64,000 nt of DNA from Rhodococcus pyridinivorans (lineage in GTDB: Bacteria; Actinomycetota; Actinomycetes; Mycobacteriales; Mycobacteriaceae), in contig NZ_FNRX01000002.1 in NCBI RefSeq assembly GCF_900105195.1, forward strand, positions 3,720,001-3,784,000, given 5' to 3'. The position numbers were made by a program, and so were the translations under genes. Below are positions 43,586 through 51,092 of the stretch, one piece after another. Below the pieces are notes generated by a model that was not told the origin of the DNA, searched no databases, and saw only the letters and a list, made by a program, of their open reading frames with translations. Numbering within the stretch: position 1 is the stretch's first letter; each line of letters opens with the position of its first letter.

Positions 43586-44509
43586 ATGGCACGCGCATAC
43601 GGCTTCGTGGAGTACGGCGGTCCGGAGACACAGCAGCTGTTCGACACCCCCGTCCCACCGCCCGGTCCGGGGCAGCTCCTCGTGGCAGTCCGGGCCGCGG
43701 GCGTGAACCCCGCCGACTGGAAGGTGCGGTCCGGACGGCGCACAGGCAGCGTCACGGTGCACTTCCCGGCGGTCCTCGGCCGGGAGGTCGCCGGTGTGGT
43801 GGAGGCCGCCGGTCCGGACACCGGCTTCCGGCCGGGCGACGCCGTCTTCGGGGCCGCCGCGGAGGGCTACGGCGGCTACGCCGAGTACACCCTCGTCGAC
43901 GCGCGGGCTGCTGCGCTCGTGCCCGAGTCGGTGCCGTTCGAGGTGGCGGCGACCCTTCCGGTCGCGGCCGGAACGGCCTTCGACATCGTCGAGTCTCTCG
44001 AGATCGTCGATGCGGACACCGTCCTCGTCCTGGGTGCCGGTGGTGGTGTCGGGTCGGCGACGACGCAGCTCGCGCACAACGCCGGGGCCGCCGTCCTCGG
44101 TGTGGCGAGTGCGGGGAAACGGGATCTCGTCGAATCGTGCGGCGGTCTGTGGATCGAGTCCGGTGACGGGTTCGACGCGCGGGTCGCGGCCACCGCGGAA
44201 CGGTGCGGGGCGGTGACCGCGGTCGTCGACCTCGTCGGTGGCGACGTGCTCGAGCGGGCGGTCGCGCTGACGCGGGCACCGGAACGGGTCGTGAGTGTCG
44301 CCGATCCGGCACGCGCGGAGGAGCTGGGCGGTTCGGGAATCACGCGGCGACGGACCCGGGAGGTGTTCGAGCAGGTCGTGGCGCTCGTCGAGCGTGGTGT
44401 TCTGACGCCGCGCGTCGAGCGGACCTTTCCGCTCACCGAGGCCGGGGCTGCGCTGGAACTCGTCGAGTCCGGGCACGTCGGCGGGAAGATCGTCGTCACC
44501 GTGCCCTGA
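43586..44509 (+). CDS. MDR-type NADP-dependent quinone/alcohol oxidoreductase
   Basis: 307-residue zinc-independent medium-chain dehydrogenase. GroES-like N-terminal domain (RAAGVNPADWKVRSGRR, LGREVAGVVEAAG) and Rossmann motif VLVLGAGGGVGSATTQLA (about 148-165). The C-terminal EAGAALELVESGHVGGKIVVTVP is typical of quinone oxidoreductases. ATG 43586; divergent from the SNF2 gene across 49 bases. Substrate unknown. Confidence 0.9.
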   Translation: MARAYGFVEYGGPETQQLFDTPVPPPGPGQLLVAVRAAGVNPADWKVRSGRRTGSVTVHFPAVLGREVAGVVEAAGPDTGFRPGDAVFGAAAEGYGGYAEYTLVDARAAALVPESVPFEVAATLPVAAGTAFDIVESLEIVDADTVLVLGAGGGVGSATTQLAHNAGAAVLGVASAGKRDLVESCGGLWIESGDGFDARVAATAERCGAVTAVVDLVGGDVLERAVALTRAPERVVSVADPARAEELGGSGITRRRTREVFEQVVALVERGVLTPRVERTFPLTEAGAALELVESGHVGGKIVVTVP

Positions 44510-44543
44510 AGATCCTGTCGGCAGGGCATGTCAGGATCGCCGC

Positions 44544-45251
44544 GTGCGTGGGGGGAACGCGACGTGGTGGGTGGCGGCAGTGGTGGTCGCGGTGGCGGTG
44601 TCCTGGTTGTGGGACCGCACCGCGCCGGGGTCCGGGACGGTGCCGGGCAGCCCCACCCGAGCCGAGGTGCATCTCCTGCTCGAGCAGGTGACGGTGGTCG
44701 ATCAGCGCCGGAAGGTTCCCGGCTATCAGCGGGGCTGCGGCGCGGGCGAGCGATGCGTGTTCGGTCCGGCCTGGTCCGACGACCATCCCGGGGCCGGTGG
44801 GCACGACGGTTGCGATACCCGCAACAACGTCCTCGCGCGCGACCTCACCTCCCCCACCTTCCGGGCCGGCACCGACGACTGTGTCGTGACGAGTGGGGTC
44901 CTGAACGATCCGTACACCGGTGCGCGCGTGGAGTTCCGGCGTGCCGAGGCGAACGCCGTGCACATCGATCACATCTATCCGCTCGCCGCGGCCTGGGATC
45001 TCGGTGCCGCCGCATGGCCCGCCGAACGTCGACTCCGGTTCGCGAACGACATCACCTACAACCTCGTCGCTGTCGACGGGCAGGCCAACCTCGACAAGCG
45101 CGACGGCACGCCGGCCCAGTGGCTGCCACCGGCTCCCGGTTACCGCTGCTGGTTCGCCGGCCGGTACCTGACCGTGGCGGTGCGCTACGCGTTGCCGATC
45201 ACGGTCGACGACCACCGTGCCTTGGTGGGCGCGGCGGAGTCGTGCCCGTGA
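44544..45251 (+). CDS. Membrane-anchored or secreted HNH-type (DUF1524) protein
   Basis: 235 residues from GTG 44544. N-terminal signal/anchor (ATWWVAAVVVAVAVSWLW), then an extracytoplasmic domain with five cysteines (GCGAGERC, GGHDGCD, DDCVVTS, YRCWFAG, ESCP). The HNH/DUF1524 core is AVHIDHIYPLAAAWDLGA plus NDITYNLVAVDGQANLDKRD, in which H and N residues match a nuclease active site. It may be an extracellular nuclease used in nutrient scavenging or competition. Its stop codon coincides with the point where a neighbouring enoyl-CoA hydratase remnant ends. Confidence 0.8.
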   Translation: MRGGNATWWVAAVVVAVAVSWLWDRTAPGSGTVPGSPTRAEVHLLLEQVTVVDQRRKVPGYQRGCGAGERCVFGPAWSDDHPGAGGHDGCDTRNNVLARDLTSPTFRAGTDDCVVTSGVLNDPYTGARVEFRRAEANAVHIDHIYPLAAAWDLGAAAWPAERRLRFANDITYNLVAVDGQANLDKRDGTPAQWLPPAPGYRCWFAGRYLTVAVRYALPITVDDHRALVGAAESCP

Positions 45252-45480
45252 CATCATCGCGACCAGCAGTCTCCCCGCCTGGCAGATGCCGTTGACGGCG
45301 GAGATGACGAGGGCGGCGAGGTCGGGATCGGAATCGACCAGTCGCACCGCACGTTCGGGTCCGCAGTACATCGCCGGGGTGAACGCGTTGCGCGCTGCGG
45401 GCCGGTCGATGATGCACCAGACGATCGCGCCTTCCCGTTCGAATCTCAGTCCTCCTGCACCCAGATCGTCTCCCTTGCAT
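45249..45480 (-). pseudogene. Decayed enoyl-CoA hydratase remnant
   Basis: The minus strand translates to recognisable crotonase sequence: LRFEREGAIVWCIIDRPAAR (start 45449), NAFTPAMYCGPERAVRLV, DSDPDLAALVI and then directly AVNGICQAGRLLVAMMS (ending 45249). The oxyanion-hole and loop region of about 45-50 residues that should lie between LAALVI and AVNGICQAG is missing, and the C-terminal ~150 residues are lost. A candidate start ATG at 45480 is one base out of frame with this reading (a GGG run nearby). Coding capacity is destroyed. Confidence 0.75.
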
Positions 45481-45500
45481 CGGGCAGTATCTTGCTCTTT

Positions 45501-45514
45501 GTTGTGAGAACAAC
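45501..45514. promoter_or_regulatory. Small palindrome in SDH-L upstream region
   Basis: GTTGT-GAGA-ACAAC, a perfect 5+5 inverted repeat 55 bases before the SDH-L gene start, in an AT-richer segment that follows the hydratase remnant. Possible operator or leftover of the old divergent promoter. Confidence 0.3.
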
Positions 45515-45568
45515 GTGCTCTCCTGAGAAAATCGCTGTTTCCGAACATGTAGGGTCTACGGTGAGCAA

Positions 45569-46387
45569 ATGCTCGAGCGCATCTCCAAGGACACCCGGCT
45601 GTGCATCTCGATGTCCGGCCGTCCCAGCAACATCGGCACCCGGTTCCACAACCATCTCTACGAGGAACTCGGCCTCGACTTCGTCTACAAGGCGTTCGCG
45701 CCCGCGAACATCGAGGACGCCGTGGCGGGGATACGCGGCCTGGGCATCCGCGGCGCCGGGGTGTCGATGCCGTTCAAGGAAGCCGTGCTGCCCCTCGTCG
45801 ACGTGCTGCACGATTCGGCGCGGGCCATCGAGTCCGTGAACACGATCGTCAACGACGACGGCGTCCTGCACGCTTACAACACCGACTACCAGGCGGTGAG
45901 CGATCTGCTCGTCGAGCACGGCGTCGATTCCGCCCTGCCCGTCACGGTGGTGGGCAGCGGCGGCATGGCGAAGGCGGTGACAGCGGCGCTGCGCCACAAC
46001 GGATTCACCGACGGAACGATCGTCGCGCGCAACGGGGACACCGGACGACCGCTCGCACGCAAGTACGGCTACGAATGGCGCGCCGACACGAGCGACGTCG
46101 CACCCGGGCTGATCGTCAACGCCACTCCGATCGGGATGGCGGGCGGCGCCGAAGCGGACGACCTGCCACTGCCCCACGACTTCGTGGCCGCAGCGTCGAG
46201 GGTCTTCGACGTCGTGGCCGTCCCGCCGGACACCCCACTCGTCCGATTCGCCCGCGAGCACGACATCCCTGTGATCACGGGCGACGAGGTCATCGCGCTG
46301 CAGGCGGCACTGCAGTTCGAGCTCTACACGGGAGTGACCCCGACGCGCGAGCAGGTGCGCCGCGCGTCGGAGTACTCCCGTTCCTGA
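45569..46387 (+). CDS. Shikimate dehydrogenase-like protein (SDH-L, HI0607 type)
   Basis: 272 residues from ATG 45569. It resembles AroE but has the variant N-terminal motif ISMSGRPSNIGTRFHN in place of the shikimate-binding SxS motif, a trait of the SDH-L class known from Haemophilus HI0607. The catalytic lysine (VSMPFKEAV) and aspartate (AYNTDYQA), ESVNTIVN and the nucleotide-binding VVGSGGMAKAVTAAL are intact. The class is reported to have little activity on shikimate, so the real substrate is unknown. Not linked to other aro genes here. Confidence 0.88.
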   Translation: MLERISKDTRLCISMSGRPSNIGTRFHNHLYEELGLDFVYKAFAPANIEDAVAGIRGLGIRGAGVSMPFKEAVLPLVDVLHDSARAIESVNTIVNDDGVLHAYNTDYQAVSDLLVEHGVDSALPVTVVGSGGMAKAVTAALRHNGFTDGTIVARNGDTGRPLARKYGYEWRADTSDVAPGLIVNATPIGMAGGAEADDLPLPHDFVAAASRVFDVVAVPPDTPLVRFAREHDIPVITGDEVIALQAALQFELYTGVTPTREQVRRASEYSRS

Positions 46388-46415
46388 ACGGTCGGGACGG
46401 AGGAGGACTCGGCCG

Positions 46416-46852
46416 TCAGACGATATGGCCCTGTTCGAGACCGTCGAGCACCACGGCGGCGGCATCGACCGCGACGGTCATCTCGACGCGGGTGATGTCG
46501 TGCGTGGCGGGGGTTCTGCAGATCGAAGTTGTTGACCCACGCGGCCGTTCGCGCCGACTGGAACACGAACGTGGTGGTCACGGTGTCGCCCCCCCAGGTC
46601 GCCGACGAACCAGCCGGTGAAGAACGGGCCGAGGTCGACGCCGTAGGTCGCCTCGCACTCGCCGGCGATCACCGGTGCGGCCTCGACGAGGTGGGCGACG
46701 ATCGCTCCGAGCAGGGTCGCCAGGACTGCAGCACCTACCGTGGCAGCTGTCCCATTCACGACCGGTGGTCCCGCCTCCGGAGTGCAGTTCTCGTCGGCGA
46801 TGTTGCGAATCGTCGACGAGAACTGCGCATCGGCCGGCGGGTCGCCGCTCAA
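46416..46852 (-). pseudogene. Frameshifted small ORF downstream of sseA
   Basis: Starting at TTG 46852, which overlaps the sseA stop, the minus strand reads GDPPADAQFSSTIRNIADEN and goes on through TVGAAVLATLLGAIVAH and VDLGPFFTGWFVGDLGG in one frame. After a run of seven C (46589-46595 on the plus strand) it continues as DTVTTTFVFQSARTAAWVNN in a second frame. After a C5/G5 run near 46510 it ends as THDITRVEMTVAVDAAAVVL, with the stop at 46416 in a third frame. Removing one base at each run gives a single ~144-residue protein. Family not recognised. Either two real 1-base insertions or homopolymer sequencing errors. Confidence 0.65.
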
Positions 46853-47688
46853 CTGCCGGTGGCGACCTCCCGCTTCGGATCCGCCGACCACTGCGACCAC
46901 GAACCCGGATACAGCGCGGCGTCGATGCCCGCGATCTCGAGTGCGGCGATCTCGTGTGCGGCGTTGATTCCCGATCCGCAGTACACGGCGACGTCGGTGC
47001 GCTTCACGCCCAGCGTCGAGAAGCGGTGCGCGATCTGATCCGCGGGCAGGAACGACCCGTCCTGACGGAGGTTCTCGGTGGTCGGCGCGCTGACTGCGCC
47101 GGGGATGTGGCCCGCCCGGCGATCCACCGGCTCCTCGTCGCCGCGGTACCGCGCGTGGGCGCGCGCATCGAGCAGAACTCCGTGGGTGGCGTAGGTCGCG
47201 GCCTCGTCGGGACCGATGGTGGGCATGTGGCCGGGGCTCAACGTCACGTTGCCGGGCTTCTTCTCGCCGCCCGGTCCTGCGGCGAGAGGGTGCCCGCCGG
47301 CGATCCACGCCTGCAGTCCGCCGTCGAGCAATCGCACCTCGGAGTGCCCCGCCCAGCGCAACAGCCACCACGCGCGGGCCGCGGCGAGATCGCCGCTGTC
47401 GTCGTATGCGACGACGAGAGCACCGTCGTCGATCCCCCACCGGCGTGCGATGGCCTGGAAACGGTCGATGTCGGGCAGCGGATGACGACCGAGCTCGGGT
47501 GCGGGCGGATCGGCGAGATCCTCGTCCAGGTCGACGTAGACCGCTCCGCTGATGTGCCCCTCGTGGAATCGGTCCCGTCCGTGTCTGTCGCCGAGTGCCC
47601 AGCGGACGTCGAGTATCACCGGCGACCGGCCCTGCTCGATCATCTCGGCGAGTTCGACGGTGGAGAGAAGAACGGGGGTATCGGACAT
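46849..47688 (-). CDS. sseA: Thiosulfate/3-mercaptopyruvate sulfurtransferase
   Basis: Two-domain rhodanese transferring sulfane sulfur. 279 residues from ATG 47688 (MSDTPVLLSTVELAEMIEQG); the longer frame upstream lacks a plausible start. The first, inactive rhodanese domain spans about 10-130; the second carries the catalytic C237 in VAVYCGSGINAAHE, of the CGSGxxA type of mercaptopyruvate sulfurtransferases. Followed immediately by the frameshifted ORF. Confidence 0.93.
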   Translation of the reverse strand: MSDTPVLLSTVELAEMIEQGRSPVILDVRWALGDRHGRDRFHEGHISGAVYVDLDEDLADPPAPELGRHPLPDIDRFQAIARRWGIDDGALVVAYDDSGDLAAARAWWLLRWAGHSEVRLLDGGLQAWIAGGHPLAAGPGGEKKPGNVTLSPGHMPTIGPDEAATYATHGVLLDARAHARYRGDEEPVDRRAGHIPGAVSAPTTENLRQDGSFLPADQIAHRFSTLGVKRTDVAVYCGSGINAAHEIAALEIAGIDAALYPGSWSQWSADPKREVATGS

Positions 47689-47872
47689 GACCCGATCCTG
47701 ACACGAACGGCACACGCCGTTCCGGCTTTGGGGCGACACGCCGTGCGTGCCGGGACGACCCCGGCGGGCGGACACGCCCTGTGCACGTCCGATTCGGGGG
47801 TTTTGCGTCTCGGTTCGGGATTGGCGTGGGGGTTGGTCTGATTTGACGTGCGGAGAGCACTATCGTCGAGAC

Positions 47873-48346
47873 GTGAGCAACCGCCAACCGACGAGCCCAG
47901 CCGCCCCGCCTGAGCCGGAGCAGTTCCCGGTGTTGTGGCCCATGCAGACGCGTTGGGCCGACAACGACCATTACGGCCACGTCAACAACGTCACGTACTA
48001 CTCGTACTTCGACTCGGCGGTCAACGGGTGGCTCATCTCCACCACCGGTGTCGACATCCGCGAACTCGACGCGATCGGGGTCGTGGCCGAGACCTCCTGC
48101 CGCTATCTCGCCGAGCTGTCCTTCCCCGACCGCCTGCAGGTCGGACTGGCGGTCGAACGTCTGGGCACACAGTCGATCACCTATTCGCTCGCAATCTTCC
48201 GGGAGGCCGACGACACCCTGATCCCGGCGGCGACCGGCCGGTTCGTCCACGTCTACGTCGATCCGCAGACGCGCCGCCCCGTCCCGATCCCCGATCAGAT
48301 CCGCAAGGCCGCCGCCCAGCTGGCCACCCCGAACGCGGGCCGCTAG
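47873..48346 (+). CDS. Acyl-CoA thioesterase (4HBT hotdog family)
   Basis: 157 residues from GTG 47873 (V-S-N-R-Q-P-T-S-P). The hotdog signature RWADNDHYGHVNNVTYYSYF is diagnostic of the 4-hydroxybenzoyl-CoA thioesterase family, with the catalytic Asp in ADNDHYGHVNN. Substrate unknown. Convergent with the Lrp gene, whose stop is 5 bases away. Confidence 0.9.
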   Translation: MSNRQPTSPAAPPEPEQFPVLWPMQTRWADNDHYGHVNNVTYYSYFDSAVNGWLISTTGVDIRELDAIGVVAETSCRYLAELSFPDRLQVGLAVERLGTQSITYSLAIFREADDTLIPAATGRFVHVYVDPQTRRPVPIPDQIRKAAAQLATPNAGR

Positions 48347-48350
48347 TGCT

Positions 48351-48839
48351 CTAGGTCGCCTCGTCTCCGCTGCGCCCGGCGGCCCGGGCCAGCAGCGGCG
48401 CCGTGCGCTGCGGGACGAGGTCCTGCATGACCAGCGACATGTCCGTGCGTTCGACGCCGCGGATCTTCAGGATCCGGCCCGCGAGCCGATAGAGGTCGTC
48501 GGCGTCACGGGCGACCACCTTCACCGACAGGTCGATCTGCCCGGTCAGCCCGTAGACCTCGGTGACCTCGGGGATCTGTGCGAGTTCGTCGACGACCTCG
48601 TCGAGACGGTGCTGATCGACGCGGGTGGCCACGTAGGCGGCGAGCGGATAACCCAGGCTGACGGGGTCCACCCGCCGGTCGAACGAGGCGAGCACGCCCT
48701 CGGCCTCCCATCGGGCAAGGCGCGCCTGGACGGTGTTGCGGGACAACCCGAGACGCTGCGCCAGCTCGACTCCCGTGGCCCGCGGTGTGCGCGTGAGTTC
48801 GAGCAGCAGACGCGCATCGGTGGCATCCAGACTGGTCAT
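48351..48839 (-). CDS. Lrp/AsnC family regulator, probable BkdR
   Basis: 162 residues from ATG 48839. Helix-turn-helix at the N-terminus (LDATDARLLLELTRTPRATG, LAQRLGLSRNTVQARLARWE) and the RAM ligand-binding domain (EVYGLTGQIDLSVKVVARD). Divergent from bkdABC, with a strong palindrome in the shared region, so it most likely controls branched-chain 2-oxoacid oxidation in response to an amino acid. A hairpin CCGCTG..GCCCGG/CCGGGC..CAGCGG (48367-48398) inside its 3' end may also terminate the thioesterase transcript. Confidence 0.9.
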   Translation of the reverse strand: MTSLDATDARLLLELTRTPRATGVELAQRLGLSRNTVQARLARWEAEGVLASFDRRVDPVSLGYPLAAYVATRVDQHRLDEVVDELAQIPEVTEVYGLTGQIDLSVKVVARDADDLYRLAGRILKIRGVERTDMSLVMQDLVPQRTAPLLARAAGRSGDEAT

Positions 48840-48882
48840 TCTTCGCAGTCTGCCAGCTCGGAGCACCCCGAAACCGTGCTTT

Positions 48883-48896
48883 CTGCACGGTTGCAG
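48883..48896. promoter_or_regulatory. Secondary palindrome in lrp-bkd intergenic region
   Basis: CTGCA-CGGT-TGCAG, a perfect 5+5 inverted repeat 44 bases upstream of the lrp start. Lrp proteins usually bind several sites around such promoters, so this may be a second one. Confidence 0.35.
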
Positions 48897-48924
48897 GCTG
48901 ATCGATTGCGCACGCGCGATTTGC

Positions 48925-48958
48925 CCGGATGATGTGATGTACGGCACACATCATCCGG
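48925..48958. promoter_or_regulatory. Strong operator between lrp and bkdA, with Crp/GlxR-like core
   Basis: Perfect 12-base inverted repeat CCGGATGATGTG (48925-48936) and CACATCATCCGG (48947-48958) around a 10-base spacer. The centre also contains TGTGATGTACGGCACA (48933-48948), matching the Crp/GlxR pattern TGTGA-N6-TCACA at 9 of 10 fixed positions. It lies 48-81 bases before the bkdA start. Confidence 0.65.
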
Positions 48959-49005
48959 TCGGGCCTCACGAGGGCACGCCGGATCCGCACCGACGAGGTG
49001 ATCCG

Positions 49006-50103
49006 ATGGTTGTACCGACCGCCTATCCGGTCCAGTTGATCCAACCCGACGGGCGACGCGTCCTCGACACCGAGTACGGCCCACTCGTCGCCGACGTCGG
49101 CCCCGACGAACTGCGCGGGCTCTACCGCGACATGGTCGTCGCGCGACGCGTCGACGCTGAGGCGACGGCTCTCCAACGGCAGGGTGAGCTCGGCCTCTGG
49201 GCGCCGCTCCAGGGCCAGGAGGCCGCGCAGGTCGGCTCCGCCCGGGCACTCGCGCCCGACGACTACGTCTTCACCAGCTACCGCGAGCACGCCGTCGCAT
49301 TGTGCCGCGGCGTCGACCCCGCCGACATGACCCGCCTGTGGCGTGGGTGCGGCCTGTCCGGATGGGATCCGCAGACGGTCGCCACCACCAACCCGGCCAT
49401 CGTCGTCGGAGCCCAGGGCCTGCACGCCACCGGTTACGCGATGGGCGCGAAGCTCGACGGAGCCGAGATCGCCACCGTCGTGTACTTCGGCGACGGCGCC
49501 ACGAGCCAGGGCGACCTCTCGGAGGCCATGGTCTTCTCGGTCAGCTGGGGTGTCGGCGTGGTGTTCATCTGCCAGAACAACCACTGGGCGATCAGCGTGC
49601 CCACCCACGTGCAGAGTCCGGTCCCCCTCGCCCGGCGCGCCGCCGGATTCGGGATGCCGGCCGTGCAGGTCGACGGCAACGACGTCCTCGCAGTCCTGGC
49701 GGTGACCCGGCGTGCCGTCCGGCATGCCCGCGAGGGTGCCGGTCCGTTCTTCATCGAGGCACTCACCTACCGCATGGGCCCGCACACGACCTCCGACGAC
49801 CCCACCCGCTACCGCACACCCGCCGATCTCGAGGAGTGGCAGGCACGCGACCCCATCGATCGGTTGCGACGACTGCTCGAACGCGAAGGGCACGCCGACG
49901 ACGACTTCTTCGACGAGGTCCGGACCACTGCCGACGATGCCGCGATGCGGCTCCGGCGCGGCACGCTCGGGATGCCCGACCCCGAACCCGCCGCCCTGTT
50001 CGACCACGTCTACGCCACCGAGCATCCGCTCGTCGAACAGGAACGCGCGGACTACGCCGAATATCTGGCGAGTTTCGGCCCCACGGAGGAGGCGCGACGA
50101 TGA
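49006..50103 (+). CDS. bkdA: Branched-chain 2-oxoacid dehydrogenase E1 component, alpha subunit
   Basis: TPP-dependent decarboxylase half of the E1 heterotetramer. 365 residues from ATG 49006, which has GAGGTG 5 bases upstream; an ATG at 48937 lies inside the operator and is less likely. TPP motif GDGATSQGDLSEAM with NNHWAIS closing it, and RMGPHTTSDDPTRYR, the phosphorylation-loop region of E1 alpha. Overlaps bkdB by 4 bases. Confidence 0.95.
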   Translation: MVVPTAYPVQLIQPDGRRVLDTEYGPLVADVGPDELRGLYRDMVVARRVDAEATALQRQGELGLWAPLQGQEAAQVGSARALAPDDYVFTSYREHAVALCRGVDPADMTRLWRGCGLSGWDPQTVATTNPAIVVGAQGLHATGYAMGAKLDGAEIATVVYFGDGATSQGDLSEAMVFSVSWGVGVVFICQNNHWAISVPTHVQSPVPLARRAAGFGMPAVQVDGNDVLAVLAVTRRAVRHAREGAGPFFIEALTYRMGPHTTSDDPTRYRTPADLEEWQARDPIDRLRRLLEREGHADDDFFDEVRTTADDAAMRLRRGTLGMPDPEPAALFDHVYATEHPLVEQERADYAEYLASFGPTEEARR

Positions 50104-51083
50104 CCACCACGACGATGACCCTCGGCGGTGCCCTCAACGCCGGACTCCGCCGCGCACTCGAACGCGACCCCAAGGTCGTCATCATGGGTGAAGACGTCGG
50201 CACCCTCGGCGGCGTCTTCCGCATCACCGACACCCTGCAGAAGGATTTCGGTGAAGGTCGTGTGATCGACACTCCCCTCGCCGAATCCGGGATCGTGGGA
50301 ACGGCGTTCGGGATGGCGCTGCGCGGCTACCGACCCGTGTGCGAGATCCAGTTCGACGGCTTCGTCTATCCGGCCTTCGACCAGATCGTCTCGCAGGTCG
50401 CGAAGATCCACTACCGCACGGCCGGTGCCGTGGTGGCCCCGCTCACCGTCCGGATCCCCTACGGCGGCGGCATCGGTGCGGTCGAACATCATTCGGAATC
50501 ACCGGAGGTGTACTTCACCCACACCGCGGGTCTGCGGGTCGTGAGCCCGAGTACCCCGTCCGATGCGTACTCGATGATCCAGCAGGCCGTCGCGCTCGAC
50601 GACCCGGTGATCTTCCTCGAACCGAAGCACCGCTACTGGGAACGCGGTGAGATCGACACGGAGACCGCACCCGACCTGCCGCTCACGTCCGCGCGGGTCG
50701 TCCGGTCCGGTTCGGACGCGACGATCGTGACCTTCGGTGCGCTGGTCGCTACCGCGCTACGCGCAGCCGACATCGCCGAAGCGGAAGGACATTCGCTCGA
50801 GGTCGTCGATCTGAGGTCGCTGTCCCCCATCGACTTCGACACGATCGAGGCGTCGGTGCGGCGAACCGGCCGGCTCGTCGTCGTGCAGGAGGCGCCGGTC
50901 TTCTGCGGCATCGGGGCGGAGATCGCCGCCCGCACGACCGAGCGGTGCTTCTACCAGCTCGAGGCACCGGTCCTGCGGGTCGGCGGATTCGACATCCCCT
51001 ATCCCCCGGCCAAACTCGAATCCCACCACCGTCCCGACCCGGATCGCATCCTCGACGCGGTCGACCGCGCACTCGCAGCGTGA
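50100..51083 (+). CDS. bkdB: Branched-chain 2-oxoacid dehydrogenase E1 component, beta subunit
   Basis: 327 residues, partner of BkdA. GEDVGTLGGVFRIT and DTPLAESGIVGTAFGMALRG at the N-terminus contribute to the TPP site; RIPYGGGIGAVEHHSESPE and the C-terminal transketolase domain (DATIVTFGALVATALRAADI) complete the E1 beta pattern. ATG overlaps the bkdA stop; 9 bases to bkdC. Confidence 0.96.
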   Translation: MTTTTMTLGGALNAGLRRALERDPKVVIMGEDVGTLGGVFRITDTLQKDFGEGRVIDTPLAESGIVGTAFGMALRGYRPVCEIQFDGFVYPAFDQIVSQVAKIHYRTAGAVVAPLTVRIPYGGGIGAVEHHSESPEVYFTHTAGLRVVSPSTPSDAYSMIQQAVALDDPVIFLEPKHRYWERGEIDTETAPDLPLTSARVVRSGSDATIVTFGALVATALRAADIAEAEGHSLEVVDLRSLSPIDFDTIEASVRRTGRLVVVQEAPVFCGIGAEIAARTTERCFYQLEAPVLRVGGFDIPYPPAKLESHHRPDPDRILDAVDRALAA

Positions 51084-51092
51084 GGCGCACCG

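Noticed and set aside
46478..48250. 590-codon minus-strand frame over sseA and the thioesterase gene
   Set aside because: Only its last part corresponds to the frameshifted ORF; the rest overlaps sseA in another frame and is Arg-rich shadow.
48937..49005. ATG at 48937 as the bkdA start
   Set aside because: It lies inside the palindromic operator and lacks a ribosome-binding site, whereas ATG 49006 has GAGGTG upstream.
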